Source of the DNA: Chthonomonas sp. UBA6659
GTDB lineage: Bacteria > Armatimonadota > Fimbriimonadia > Fimbriimonadales > Fimbriimonadaceae
Direction: 5' to 3'
Assembly (NCBI GenBank): GCA_002455425.1
Contig: DKKT01000071.1
Coordinates: 201,275 to 265,274, forward strand
DNA: 64,000 bases
Below, piece after piece: positions 16,071-23,576 of this stretch; the stretch's first letter is position 1, and each line of letters starts with the position of its first letter. The notes under the pieces were generated by a model. It had not been told where the DNA came from, did no database searches, and was given only the letters and a program-made list of their open reading frames with translations. Both the position numbers and the translations under genes were made by a program.

Positions 16071-18164
16071 ATGCTCAATCGTCTCGCCCGGGAGACCTCG
16101 CCCTACCTGCGGCAGCACGAGGAAAACCCGATCGATTGGTACCCCTGGGGGGACGAGGCCTTCGCCCGCGCGGCGAACGAGGATCGGCCGATCTTCCTGA
16201 GCGTCGGCTACAGTTCCTGTCATTGGTGCCACGTGATGGCCCACGAGTCGTTCGAAGACTCCGACGTGGCCGAACATCTGAATCGCGATTTCGTGTCGGT
16301 CAAGGTTGATCGCGAGGAGCGTCCCGACGTCGACGAGGCCTACATGACGGCCGTTCAGCTCAGCAGCGGGCGCGGAGGCTGGCCGATGACGCTCTTCCTC
16401 ACCCCCGACCGCAAGCCGTTCTTTGCCGGCACCTACTTCCCGCGCGACGACCGCAACGGCCACCCCGGATTTCTGACCCTCGTCCAAGGGGTCGCCCACG
16501 CGTGGCAAACACGCCGCGCTGAACTGATCGAGGCCGCCGACACGTTCACCCAGGCGCTTCGCGAGGCCCTCGGCGCCGCCATCGAGCCGCGCGGCATCAC
16601 GCTCAATCGGCGGTTCGTGGACGACGCGATCGAAGCCCTCCACGGAGACTTCGATCCTGACTTCGGCGGCTTTGGCGGTGCCCCCAAGTTCCCGCCCCAC
16701 TCCGCCATCGCCTTTCTCCTCGACGCATCCCGGCGCCCAGCCGGGCTCGGCGCTCACCTCGGCGTGCCCGACCTCGCTGACCAAGCCCGAACGATGGCGT
16801 CGACGACGCTCGAGAAGATCGTCCTCGGGGGCATTCACGACCACGTCGGCGGTGGTTTCCACCGTTACTCGACCGACGACCGGTGGTTCCTGCCGCACTT
16901 CGAGAAGATGCTCTCCGACAACGCCCTGCTCCTCAAGGCATTTGCCCGGGCCAAAGGGCTTGATCCGCGAACCGATGCGTTGTTCGCAAGGGCCGGGAAC
17001 GGGATCGTCGACTGGCTCAAACGGGAAATGACGTCCCCGGAAGGGCTGTTCTTTGCCGCGCTCGATGCCGACAGCGATGGGGAGGAGGGTCTCTTCTATC
17101 TCTGGAGTCTCGACGACATCCGCGACGCTCTCTCAGGGCCCGATCCCGCGTTCGAAGCCGCGTTTGGCCTCCGCGAGGAGGGCAATTACTTCGATGAGGC
17201 AACCCGACGTCGGACCGGACTGAACGTGCTCGCACGAACCGAAGACGGCGCGGAGTCGTTCGATCGCCAATTGAGTACGCTCAGGAGCCGTCGCGCGATC
17301 CGAGAACGACCTCGGCTCGACGAGAAGGCGATCGCCGCCTGGAACGGAATGGCGATTCGAGGTCTCGTCGAGTTCGGCGAAGTCGCTTTGGCCCGTCGCT
17401 GCGCAGAGGCCTGGCTTGAGGCCGAACGCCAGTTCGGTCGCCTGCCGCACCAGGTGGTCCACGGCGAGCCGAGCGGGCTCGCGTTTCTCGATGACTATGC
17501 CTTCCTGGTCGATGGGTTCGTTGCCCTCGGCTCCGCCACGGGGTCGCCCCTGTGGCACGATCACGCTCGCATCTGGATCGGCGAGATCGACCGAGGCTTC
17601 TCCGACCGCGTTCACGGGGGTTTCTTCGCGACGTCCGGCGAACACGAGGCCCTCTTTGGGCGGACCAAGCCATTCACCGATGGAGCAACGCCGTCTGCCA
17701 ACGCGACCCTCGCTTCCGGCCTCGTCGAGCTGGGCGAAACGACTTCGGCGATGGCCATCGTCCGAGCCGGGCTTGGCTGGATGCAGCGGGCACCTCTGGC
17801 CACTGAGTCGCTCTACGAAGTCCTCGCCCGATGTCTGGATGGTCGGGAACCGTTGCCTCGCATCGCGGTCGAGGAGTTTGCCGGCCGATCGGGCGCGACG
17901 CTGTGGTTGTTCCTCGACGAGGGCTCGCTCACCTACGCCGACCCGGCCCCGCCGGGTCTTGAGCCGGTCCGGGTCACCGCCGACGGCCCGGTCGAAGTAC
18001 GGTTCCCGGAATCGGAGGACGGGGTCCTCACCGGCGCGATCCCGATTCGGGTCGCGTGGAGACCTGACTCTCGTCCGGGGATCTTGGACGTGACTTTCCA
18101 GGTTTGCACCGCCGAGCTTTGCGAGCTTCCGCAGACGCACTCGGTCCGCCTCGCCCCCGCATGA
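16071..18164 (+). CDS. Thioredoxin-domain DUF255 protein (YyaL/SPATA20-like)
   Basis: 697 aa. The N-terminal thioredoxin-like domain has the family block SPYLRQHEENPIDWYPWG and a CHWCHVM redox motif. The remaining 500 residues form an (alpha/alpha)6 barrel related to N-acyl-glucosamine epimerases, with GGFHRYSTDDRW and FLDDYAF blocks. Length is normal for the family. The biochemical role is not established; redox and sugar-like substrates are both suggested by the domains. ATG 16071 matches the usual N-terminus and follows a CACAAT element. No signal peptide is seen, so it should be cytoplasmic. Confidence 0.88.
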   Translation: MLNRLARETSPYLRQHEENPIDWYPWGDEAFARAANEDRPIFLSVGYSSCHWCHVMAHESFEDSDVAEHLNRDFVSVKVDREERPDVDEAYMTAVQLSSGRGGWPMTLFLTPDRKPFFAGTYFPRDDRNGHPGFLTLVQGVAHAWQTRRAELIEAADTFTQALREALGAAIEPRGITLNRRFVDDAIEALHGDFDPDFGGFGGAPKFPPHSAIAFLLDASRRPAGLGAHLGVPDLADQARTMASTTLEKIVLGGIHDHVGGGFHRYSTDDRWFLPHFEKMLSDNALLLKAFARAKGLDPRTDALFARAGNGIVDWLKREMTSPEGLFFAALDADSDGEEGLFYLWSLDDIRDALSGPDPAFEAAFGLREEGNYFDEATRRRTGLNVLARTEDGAESFDRQLSTLRSRRAIRERPRLDEKAIAAWNGMAIRGLVEFGEVALARRCAEAWLEAERQFGRLPHQVVHGEPSGLAFLDDYAFLVDGFVALGSATGSPLWHDHARIWIGEIDRGFSDRVHGGFFATSGEHEALFGRTKPFTDGATPSANATLASGLVELGETTSAMAIVRAGLGWMQRAPLATESLYEVLARCLDGREPLPRIAVEEFAGRSGATLWLFLDEGSLTYADPAPPGLEPVRVTADGPVEVRFPESEDGVLTGAIPIRVAWRPDSRPGILDVTFQVCTAELCELPQTHSVRLAPA

Positions 18165-18169
18165 TGGCG

Positions 18170-18193
18170 GGTGTCCGTCCTTCGGAGGACACC
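18170..18193 (+). terminator. Hairpin after the DUF255 gene
   Basis: GGTGTCC (18170-18176) pairs with GGACACC (18187-18193) around a TTCG-containing loop, 6 bases after the stop. It lacks a T run, so it may equally be the first hairpin of the structured leader that follows. Confidence 0.5.
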
Positions 18194-18220
18194 GTAACGG
18201 AGACTTGAAGTCGCCGGACG

Positions 18221-18277
18221 CACCACCCAGAATCAGGGTGAAGATCGGCGCAAGCCGACAAGCCGAATGGCAAGGAG
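18221..18277 (+). promoter_or_regulatory. Structured 5' leader of the dockerin-like protein gene
   Basis: Two small hairpins precede the gene at 18285: CACCC/GGGTG (18224-18228 with 18236-18240), and TCGGC/GCCGA around a GCAA tetraloop (18245-18258). A strong AAGGAG ribosome-binding site follows at 18272-18277. I could not match this to a known riboswitch class. It could be a regulatory RNA or simply a stable leader. Confidence 0.35.
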
Positions 18278-18284
18278 AAGAGCG

Positions 18285-19334
18285 ATGCGAACGCGATGGA
18301 TGCTTCTCACAGCAATAGGGATTGCTTGGCCGACGGCGGCATGGAGCAACACCTACACCGACAATTTCGAGGATGGGACGTACGCCCCGATGTGGGTGCC
18401 GTGGAGCGTGGATGCTCCCCTTCCCATCGAGCAAAACGGGAGAATGGAATTCTTCCTCCCCGGCACCAGCTTCGGGCCGATGTTCTCGACGGGACTGCGC
18501 GGAGCCATGCGCCTGTGCGGCGACTTCGACGTGAAGTTCACGTTCGACCACCCGATCTGGCCCAAGAACAACGGGGTGCGGACGGGGATGACCCTGGGCA
18601 ACAAGCATGGGGCCTACACCCTTGAGCGCACGAACCTTGGCCTCGGCATGGGCGACCATGTCCTCAGTGACATCGGCGGCAGCTTGACGATGTTGCCGTA
18701 TGGCGGAACCCAAGGCAACCTCCGCATCCGCCGAGTCGGGATGGAAATGACCGGCTACGTGTGGAATGGTGAATGGCAGCCGCTTGGCACGTGGTTCGGC
18801 GCGATCGGACCGATGGATGTGGATCTCTGGGTCTGGTCCCACGACGCCTACTTCGGACGCCAGGACGTCCTCGCGACGTTCGACGACTTCATGGCCGCGG
18901 ACAGTGCCTCGATCGTGAATGGTGCCGTCAACCTCGGCGATTACATCGGCCCACTCCTGGGCCAGCGAATCGAGATCTTGCTTGTTCAGGATGGCGCGGT
19001 CATCGATTCCCAGATCGTGACCCTCGATGAGTGGGGCCAGTTCCAGTTCGCGACGGAGGTCGCGGGTGAGGTCCGGGTCATGGCCAAGGGCACACACTGG
19101 CTGCGACGCTCCAGCCCGCCGATTCAGCTCGCTCCGAACGGCCTCCAAGTCGTCGACTTCGCCCTCACCAACGGCGACGTGGACAGCAACAACGTCATCG
19201 ACAGCGACGACTTCGATCTCCTCGTGATCAACTTCGGTGAGCAGAACTTCATCGGGGACCTCGACGGGAACACGATGGTCGACAGCGATGACTTCGACAT
19301 TCTCGTCGCCCACTTCGGCGAGCAGGGCGACTAA
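18285..19334 (+). CDS. Secreted protein with laminin-G-like domain, THWLR module and dockerin-like tail
   Basis: 349 aa. A signal peptide ends near AAWSNTYTDNF. Residues about 25-200 look like a lectin/LamG-type jelly roll (DNFEDGTYAPMW start, LWVWSHDAYFG end), which often binds carbohydrate. Residues about 210-285 hold the beta-rich module with AKGTHWLRRS. The last 60 residues contain two calcium-type loops, GDVDSNNVIDSDDFDLL and GDLDGNTMVDSDDFDIL. The same tail occurs in the beta-helix protein at 10083-11924. AAGGAG lies 7 bases upstream of ATG 18285. A GC-rich terminator follows. Confidence 0.78.
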   Translation: MRTRWMLLTAIGIAWPTAAWSNTYTDNFEDGTYAPMWVPWSVDAPLPIEQNGRMEFFLPGTSFGPMFSTGLRGAMRLCGDFDVKFTFDHPIWPKNNGVRTGMTLGNKHGAYTLERTNLGLGMGDHVLSDIGGSLTMLPYGGTQGNLRIRRVGMEMTGYVWNGEWQPLGTWFGAIGPMDVDLWVWSHDAYFGRQDVLATFDDFMAADSASIVNGAVNLGDYIGPLLGQRIEILLVQDGAVIDSQIVTLDEWGQFQFATEVAGEVRVMAKGTHWLRRSSPPIQLAPNGLQVVDFALTNGDVDSNNVIDSDDFDLLVINFGEQNFIGDLDGNTMVDSDDFDILVAHFGEQGD

Positions 19335-19348
19335 TCAACCACAGCCGG

Positions 19349-19378
19349 CCGGCCGGAGCGGGAAACCGTTCCGGCCGG
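19349..19378 (+). terminator. GC-rich terminator-like hairpin
   Basis: CCGGCCGG (19349-19356) and CCGGCCGG (19371-19378) form the core of a stem of about 13 bp with a short GAAA-like loop, 14 bases after the stop. G-rich rather than T-rich sequence follows. Confidence 0.65.
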
Positions 19379-19534
19379 TCGGGGGGGGCAAAAGTCCTGT
19401 TTTTTCGGACCGACGCCCCGATTTGGCACTTTCTGTGCGAACCTTGTAGGGCGAGCGGCCGTCCAACCCTCGCCTTCCGCTGAAAATGCGGAAAATACGC
19501 ATGCCGAGCCGTGGATTTCTCCACGTCGGTGCAG

Positions 19535-19540
19535 TACACT
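19535..19540 (+). promoter_or_regulatory. -10 element of the prepilin-like gene
   Basis: TACACT lies 25 bases before ATG 19566, leaving room for a short leader with a CGGAGG ribosome-binding site about 6 bases before the ATG. No good -35 is visible. Confidence 0.5.
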
Positions 19541-19565
19541 AAGCTACCTTTTTCGGAGGCTATCG

Positions 19566-20447
19566 ATGAAGAAAGCGTTTACGCTTATCGAACTTCTGGT
19601 TGTTATTGCAATCATCGCCATTCTGGCAGCCATTCTGTTCCCCGTCTTCGCCCAGGCTAAGGAAGCCGCGAAGAAGACGGCCGACCTGTCGAACGTGAAG
19701 CAGTCCTCGACGTCGTTCCAGATGTATCTGGCCGACACCGATGACGTGTGGCCGCTTGCCATCGGGCAAGATGCCGCCGGCGTCTGGCTGTGGAACTTCA
19801 ACCACTACATCCCCGCCGACTATCCGAGCGCCGCGGGTGGCGATGGCAGCTATGCCCGCCGCATCGTCGCTTCGGTCAGCAGCTGGGCCAACTCCATGCA
19901 GCCGTATTCGAAGAACTACGACATCCTCGCTTCCCCGGGTACCCCGGCGGTCAGCGCGGGTGGCGCTTCTCTCGCCACGGTTGCGGCCGGCAAGCGCCGA
20001 GCCAACAGCACCCTGACGTACAACGGTATCCTCCACGGCTTTGGCCAGTCGGGTATCGCTACGCCGTCCAAGCTCCCCGTCCTCTGGAACGGTCGCGGCA
20101 AGGCTCAGACGATCGGTGCGGCTCTCGCCAACCCGGTGCTCTACTGTAACCAGGCGAACCTGCCTTGTACGTACATCCCGGCCGCCTCCGGATGCTCCAG
20201 TGCCATCAACGGCCAGCAGTCGGCGATGTTCGTGCTGTCCGGTTCGATGTGGGTCTACAGCAAGGGCGCCAACTTCGCCATGGCCGACGGTTCTGCCAAG
20301 TTCCGCCGACTCGGTGCGACGCTCTCCCCGCGAGATACCGACTACAACACCGACCCGTACACCGGATACGACGCCAACGGCTTCCCCGGATTCTACTGGT
20401 GGGACCTCTGCCACAGCTGGTTGTTCCGCCCGAACATCGAGTGGTAA
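19566..20447 (+). CDS. Prepilin-like protein with N-terminal methylation motif
   Basis: 293 aa. It begins with KKAFTLIELLVVIAIIAIL, the type IV/type II secretion prepilin cleavage and methylation signal (cut before Phe5), followed by the hydrophobic helix ending FPVFAQAKEAAKK. The C-terminal part ends with an ADGSAKFRR segment, also seen as ADGHVRWMRW in the related protein at 29252-30151. These belong to the large DUF1559-like pseudopilin group that is expanded in Armatimonadota and Planctomycetota. No secretion machinery genes are adjacent. A clear CGGAGG precedes the ATG. Confidence 0.88.
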   Translation: MKKAFTLIELLVVIAIIAILAAILFPVFAQAKEAAKKTADLSNVKQSSTSFQMYLADTDDVWPLAIGQDAAGVWLWNFNHYIPADYPSAAGGDGSYARRIVASVSSWANSMQPYSKNYDILASPGTPAVSAGGASLATVAAGKRRANSTLTYNGILHGFGQSGIATPSKLPVLWNGRGKAQTIGAALANPVLYCNQANLPCTYIPAASGCSSAINGQQSAMFVLSGSMWVYSKGANFAMADGSAKFRRLGATLSPRDTDYNTDPYTGYDANGFPGFYWWDLCHSWLFRPNIEW

Positions 20448-20494
20448 GCTAATGGGGACAGGGGTCGTTTGACTTCGGTCGAGCGATCCGAAAC

Positions 20495-20530
20495 GAAAGT
20501 CTCGGTTCGCCCCGGCGAACCGGGACTTTC
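20495..20530 (+). terminator. Long hairpin after the prepilin gene
   Basis: A 16-bp stem (20495-20510 with 20515-20530, one G-U pair) with a 4-base loop, followed by a pyrimidine run. It lies between the prepilin gene and the small lipoprotein gene, so it could be a terminator or attenuator. Confidence 0.75.
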
Positions 20531-20552
20531 ACTCTTCTAGGAGGTCTGTTGA

Positions 20553-20729
20553 ATGCGTAAACTAGCAATCCTCTTGGCCATGGCGTTCATGGCATCGATC
20601 GTGATCACCGGATGCGGCGACAAGGCGGAACCGCCGCCCGAGGGTAAAGCCGGCGGAAGCGCCAAGACCCCGCCCGGGGTGGAGACCGGCGGAGGCACCG
20701 AAGGTGGCAAAGCCCAAGTTCCTCAATAA
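20553..20729 (+). CDS. Mini-lipoprotein, copy 1
   Basis: 58 aa. MRKLAILLAMAFMASIVITG is a lipoprotein signal that ends in the lipobox ITGC, giving a mature peptide of only about 37 residues. The mature part is Gly/Pro/Lys/Glu-rich and disordered-looking, with ETGGGTEGG. A strong AGGAGGT lies upstream. A sibling with the same plan is encoded at 22292-22450. The function is not recognisable; Gly-rich mini-lipoproteins may be packing or spacer components of the envelope (speculation). Confidence 0.75.
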   Translation: MRKLAILLAMAFMASIVITGCGDKAEPPPEGKAGGSAKTPPGVETGGGTEGGKAQVPQ

Positions 20730-20748
20730 GCTCAGCAAGATCAGGATC

Positions 20749-20772
20749 GCCCCGCTCGAGTTCGGGCGGGGC
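20749..20772 (+). terminator. Hairpin after mini-lipoprotein 1
   Basis: GCCCCGC (20749-20755) pairs with GCGGGGC (20766-20772), 19 bases after the stop. Confidence 0.55.
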
Positions 20773-20906
20773 CGTCGTGATGGGTTCCTCAGGCGTTTTC
20801 CTCCGCGAAGTATCCTGCGATTTCTTGTCGCATGTGTATCACGCTTCGCGATTTGAGAATCCTCCTAGTACAAGGGCGGCCATGACCACTCTCGGAGGAA
20901 CTCGAG

Positions 20907-22142
20907 ATGAAACTACTCTTCACTGTCATGATCGGAGCGCTTTCGGCGCACATGGTCTTCGCTGGCATCGTCAATGTCTCCACCGAGTCGGGGAGCGACG
21001 ATCGGATGGCACCCTCCATCTGCCGCATCACCGTCGGTGGCACGAACGTCGTCCGCGTCGCCTATCTGGAAGGATGCTCGGGCGGAGTCCTTTCCGGCAC
21101 CAACATCCGAATCAAGGACATCAACCAGTCGACGGGCGCGATCGTCGCCACGGTACAGATGGCCTCAGGCACCTACGGCGCTCCCCGGATCAGTCGAGAC
21201 GGACAGGGGATTGCGTACTGGAAGCTTCGCACTATTGGGGGATCGACGGTCGCCGTGCCCCATTTTCGAAGCCTTTCCCTCTCAGGCCTGTCGATGGGGA
21301 GCGAAGAGTATCCCAGTGACCAAGGCTATGCTCGGAACCAAAGCAATGGGACAATCTACACGGGGGCATCGACGGACATAACGGTCGACAACAACTGGCC
21401 GCCGGCAATCACCGATGGCACGTCGCCGACGCTCGTTTGGGAAGACAGGTTTTCCGAGGCGGCTGGAGAGCTCGGCGCATACACCCCACTCGTCAAATGG
21501 GTCCCTGGAGGCTCGATCGACGACGTCGATGATTCCCACGGTTGCGTGTCCCCTGGGATCAGCGACGAAGGCACATACCTTGTGTATGCAAACGGGGGGC
21601 AGATCTATCGAGCCACCTCATGGTCGCTGCCCGGAACACAGGTGAGCTACAATGGCAATGGAACTAGCGCTTATCCCGCGATCAGTGGCTCTGGCCAGTA
21701 CGTCGTCTTTGAGTCGACATCCTCGAACTTCAGTGGTGTCGCCCATGACGTGGCCGACGTCTATTGGTGGGACGCAAACAGCGCGACAACCGTCAACCTA
21801 GCCTACGCGACTGGGTCCGGTCCCGCATACTCGACGGCGATCAGGGCGTCCATCTCGCCGGATGGGGGCTTCATTGGCTTTGACTCGACGTGGTTCAACT
21901 GGACGACCACGGACATCTTCTGGCCGACCAACGATGTTGCGCCCTACGCGTTCAGGGTTGAGCGCGGCTCAACTTCGACGCGGCGCATGTTGAGTCACGG
22001 AAACCAGGCTACGGATGACGGGTACGTTGCCGCGAACGGGGCGCGCGTCTCGATGGAAGACGGCGGGTACGCCGCATGGGATACCTCGGATGGATCGTAT
22101 GCCAGCAGAACCGGCCGGGATATCTTGCTGCGTCTCCCGTAG
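20907..22142 (+). CDS. Secreted TolB-like (PD40) beta-propeller protein
   Basis: 411 aa. A signal peptide ends at about residue 19 (HMVFAG). The body has repeats of the PD40/WD40-like type, each marked by a Ser/Arg-Asp/Gly-Gly turn, for example PRISRDGQGIAYWK, PGISDEGTYLVYANGG, PAISGSGQYVVFESTSS and ASISPDGGFIGFDSTW. This fold is typical of TolB-like proteins and serves protein-protein or ligand contacts; no catalytic residues are visible. A GGAGG ribosome-binding site lies about 8 bases before the ATG. A terminator hairpin follows the stop. Confidence 0.8.
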   Translation: MKLLFTVMIGALSAHMVFAGIVNVSTESGSDDRMAPSICRITVGGTNVVRVAYLEGCSGGVLSGTNIRIKDINQSTGAIVATVQMASGTYGAPRISRDGQGIAYWKLRTIGGSTVAVPHFRSLSLSGLSMGSEEYPSDQGYARNQSNGTIYTGASTDITVDNNWPPAITDGTSPTLVWEDRFSEAAGELGAYTPLVKWVPGGSIDDVDDSHGCVSPGISDEGTYLVYANGGQIYRATSWSLPGTQVSYNGNGTSAYPAISGSGQYVVFESTSSNFSGVAHDVADVYWWDANSATTVNLAYATGSGPAYSTAIRASISPDGGFIGFDSTWFNWTTTDIFWPTNDVAPYAFRVERGSTSTRRMLSHGNQATDDGYVAANGARVSMEDGGYAAWDTSDGSYASRTGRDILLRLP

Positions 22143-22168
22143 AACTGGGCCTGTGTCCGCCGCAGAGT

Positions 22169-22189
22169 GGCCCGAGATTCTCTCGGGCC
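22169..22189 (+). terminator. Intrinsic terminator after the PD40 protein gene
   Basis: GGCCCGAGA (22169-22177) pairs with TCTCGGGCC (22181-22189), a perfect 9-bp stem with a 3-base loop, followed by the T-rich run GCTTCTTTGTG. Confidence 0.8.
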
Positions 22190-22291
22190 GCTTCTTTGTG
22201 TGTGTCCTCCGCGGGAACCCCCGCGCGGCCACGCTGTTGATTGGATTAGGTCCGCGAAGTCTAGCGTGGGCCAGTCTAGGAGGTAATCACC

Positions 22292-22450
22292 ATGCGCAAA
22301 TTCGCGCTCATCGTCGCCATGGCCGCCATGGCCTCGATCATCGTCACCGGCTGCACGCCCAAGACCGATCCCAACGCAGGTACCGAGACCTCCGGCGGCA
22401 AGACGCCGGACGGTAAGGAGACCGGCGGTCAGGCCGAACAGCCCAAGTAG
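22292..22450 (+). CDS. Mini-lipoprotein, copy 2
   Basis: 52 aa, sibling of 20553-20729. MRKFALIVAMAAMASIIVTG precedes the lipobox Cys, and the mature peptide of about 32 residues is rich in Gly, Lys, Thr and Glu, with SGGKTPDGKETGG. Both copies share the MRK start, the alternating hydrophobic signal, an AGGAGGT ribosome-binding site, and a location just downstream of a secreted-protein gene and its terminator. A possible promoter is TTGATT (22237-22242) with TCTAGC 17 bases later. Function unknown. Confidence 0.75.
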   Translation: MRKFALIVAMAAMASIIVTGCTPKTDPNAGTETSGGKTPDGKETGGQAEQPK

Positions 22451-22467
22451 GTCCGCCAGCAACGAAA

Positions 22468-22492
22468 GGGCCCCGGCTGATCGCCGGGGCCC
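22468..22492 (+). terminator. Hairpin between mini-lipoprotein 2 and the opposing gene
   Basis: A perfect 10-bp stem GGGCCCCGGC/GCCGGGGCCC with a 5-base loop. It can serve both converging genes. Confidence 0.7.
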
Positions 22493-22514
22493 GAGCGAGA
22501 AGGGGGGCGAGATC

Positions 22515-22871
22515 TCAGCGCCTGCGCCGGAATGGACCCTCGGCAACCACGTCGCCGTTCTCGTCGAGCAGCAGGGCGATCGAGGTCTGGTCAATGGCAG
22601 GTGCCCCCCGCGACCAGCGCTGCGTCACCCGGGCTCGGCCGAGTCCGTTCGTCACGACATCCCAGACATTGTCCCCGATCTGCAGGGTGAACGACGCATT
22701 GCGAGGCAGTCGCTCGCCTTCGAACTGGAGTTCGGCCTGGGCGCCACGGGCCTTGAAGACGGCTTTTGTCTTGCCCAGACCCACGAGGTCGGCTCGATAC
22801 TCGGCGCGGGTCTGGCAGAGGCCGGCAACGGCCAGGATGAGCGTCAGGAACAGTGCGGTCAGCAGTTTCAT
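22515..22871 (-). CDS. Small exported protein of unknown function
   Basis: 118 aa. A signal peptide (MKLLTALFLTLILAVAG) is followed by a compact, beta-rich domain with IGDNVWDVVTNGLGRARV. I do not recognise the family. The pattern of a leading GLGKTKAVFKARGAQAEL strand pair and a Gly-rich turn suggests a small beta-barrel or sandwich. ATG 22871 is preferred because it starts the signal peptide and has AAGGAG about 10 bases upstream. It is divergent from the ECF sigma factor gene. Confidence 0.68.
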   Translation of the reverse strand: MKLLTALFLTLILAVAGLCQTRAEYRADLVGLGKTKAVFKARGAQAELQFEGERLPRNASFTLQIGDNVWDVVTNGLGRARVTQRWSRGAPAIDQTSIALLLDENGDVVAEGPFRRRR

Positions 22872-22941
22872 CGGTTGGTTACTCCTTGCACCACCCTCTG
22901 GGCGGTCGTGGCACGCAAGAGGCACCCGTTTCCGCCCGTGA

Positions 22942-22947
22942 TACACT
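22942..22947 (+). promoter_or_regulatory. -10 element of the sigma/CHAT island
   Basis: TACACT lies 12 bases before ATG 22960, predicting a 5' leader of only about 6 bases. The AGGAAG just before the ATG could still act as a ribosome-binding site. Confidence 0.5.
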
Positions 22948-22959
22948 CACAGGAAGAAA

Positions 22960-23568
22960 ATGTGGAAGGACGCCGACGTCGAAATCGAACGACTCTTGAC
23001 GCGGTGCCGCGCCGGCGATCGCGACGCTTGGACCAAGCTCGTCGAGCGACTCCAAAGCACGGTTTTCGGCGTGACACGCCGACTCGGGCTGAGCGAAGCC
23101 GATGCCGCTGACGTCTTCCAGGCCACGTTCATCGCGCTGTACCGCAACCTCGACCGGATCGATCAAGCCCTGACGCTCCCCCGGTGGATCGCCGTAACCG
23201 CCACCCGCGAATGCTATCGGGTACGTCGAACCTACCCGGAAGCGACCGGCTCGGCCGACGAGCGAACCCTGGAGGACACGATCGCCGTCGAACAGCGCTC
23301 GGCCGAGGAGATCGCGATCGAGAGTGAGCGAGCATTGGTCCTTCGCGAAGGCCTCGAACAACTCGGAGGTCGATGCCGCGTGCTTCTCACGCTGCTGTAC
23401 GGAGAAGTCGAGACATCCTATATCGAGATCGGCGCAAAGCTCGGGATGCCGATCGGCGCGATCGGCCCGACCCGCGCGCGGTGCCTTGAGAAGCTGCGGA
23501 AGATCCTCGAGAGGGAAGCCTACTTCCGCGAAGTCGACGTATCACCGGAGCGCGTCCGTACCTCTTGA
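22960..23568 (+). CDS. ECF-type RNA polymerase sigma factor
   Basis: 202 aa. Sigma region 2 lies at about residues 10-70 (RAGDRDAWTKLVERL, then ADAADVFQATFIALYRNLDRI). Region 4 lies at about 130-185 (GGRCRVLLTLLYGEVETSYIEIGAKLGMPIGAI). The spacing fits a two-domain extracytoplasmic-function sigma factor. It heads a four-gene unit with a zinc-type anti-sigma, a TPR-CHAT protease and a subtilase. Only 8 bases separate its stop from the next start, and a TTG start of the anti-sigma would overlap it. I infer that its activity is released by proteolysis of the anti-sigma. Target promoters are unknown. Confidence 0.88.
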   Translation: MWKDADVEIERLLTRCRAGDRDAWTKLVERLQSTVFGVTRRLGLSEADAADVFQATFIALYRNLDRIDQALTLPRWIAVTATRECYRVRRTYPEATGSADERTLEDTIAVEQRSAEEIAIESERALVLREGLEQLGGRCRVLLTLLYGEVETSYIEIGAKLGMPIGAIGPTRARCLEKLRKILEREAYFREVDVSPERVRTS

Positions 23569-23576
23569 ACCCGACC

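Noticed and set aside
18165..18284. Cyclic di-GMP riboswitch
   Set aside because: A GCAAGCC-like string is present, but the GEMM core joins and stems cannot be laid out.
17133..19313. Long open frame on the minus strand opposite the DUF255 and dockerin-like genes
   Set aside because: It runs antisense to well-supported genes, has a low-complexity Arg/Val/Glu-rich translation with no domain, and is expected by chance in GC-rich DNA.
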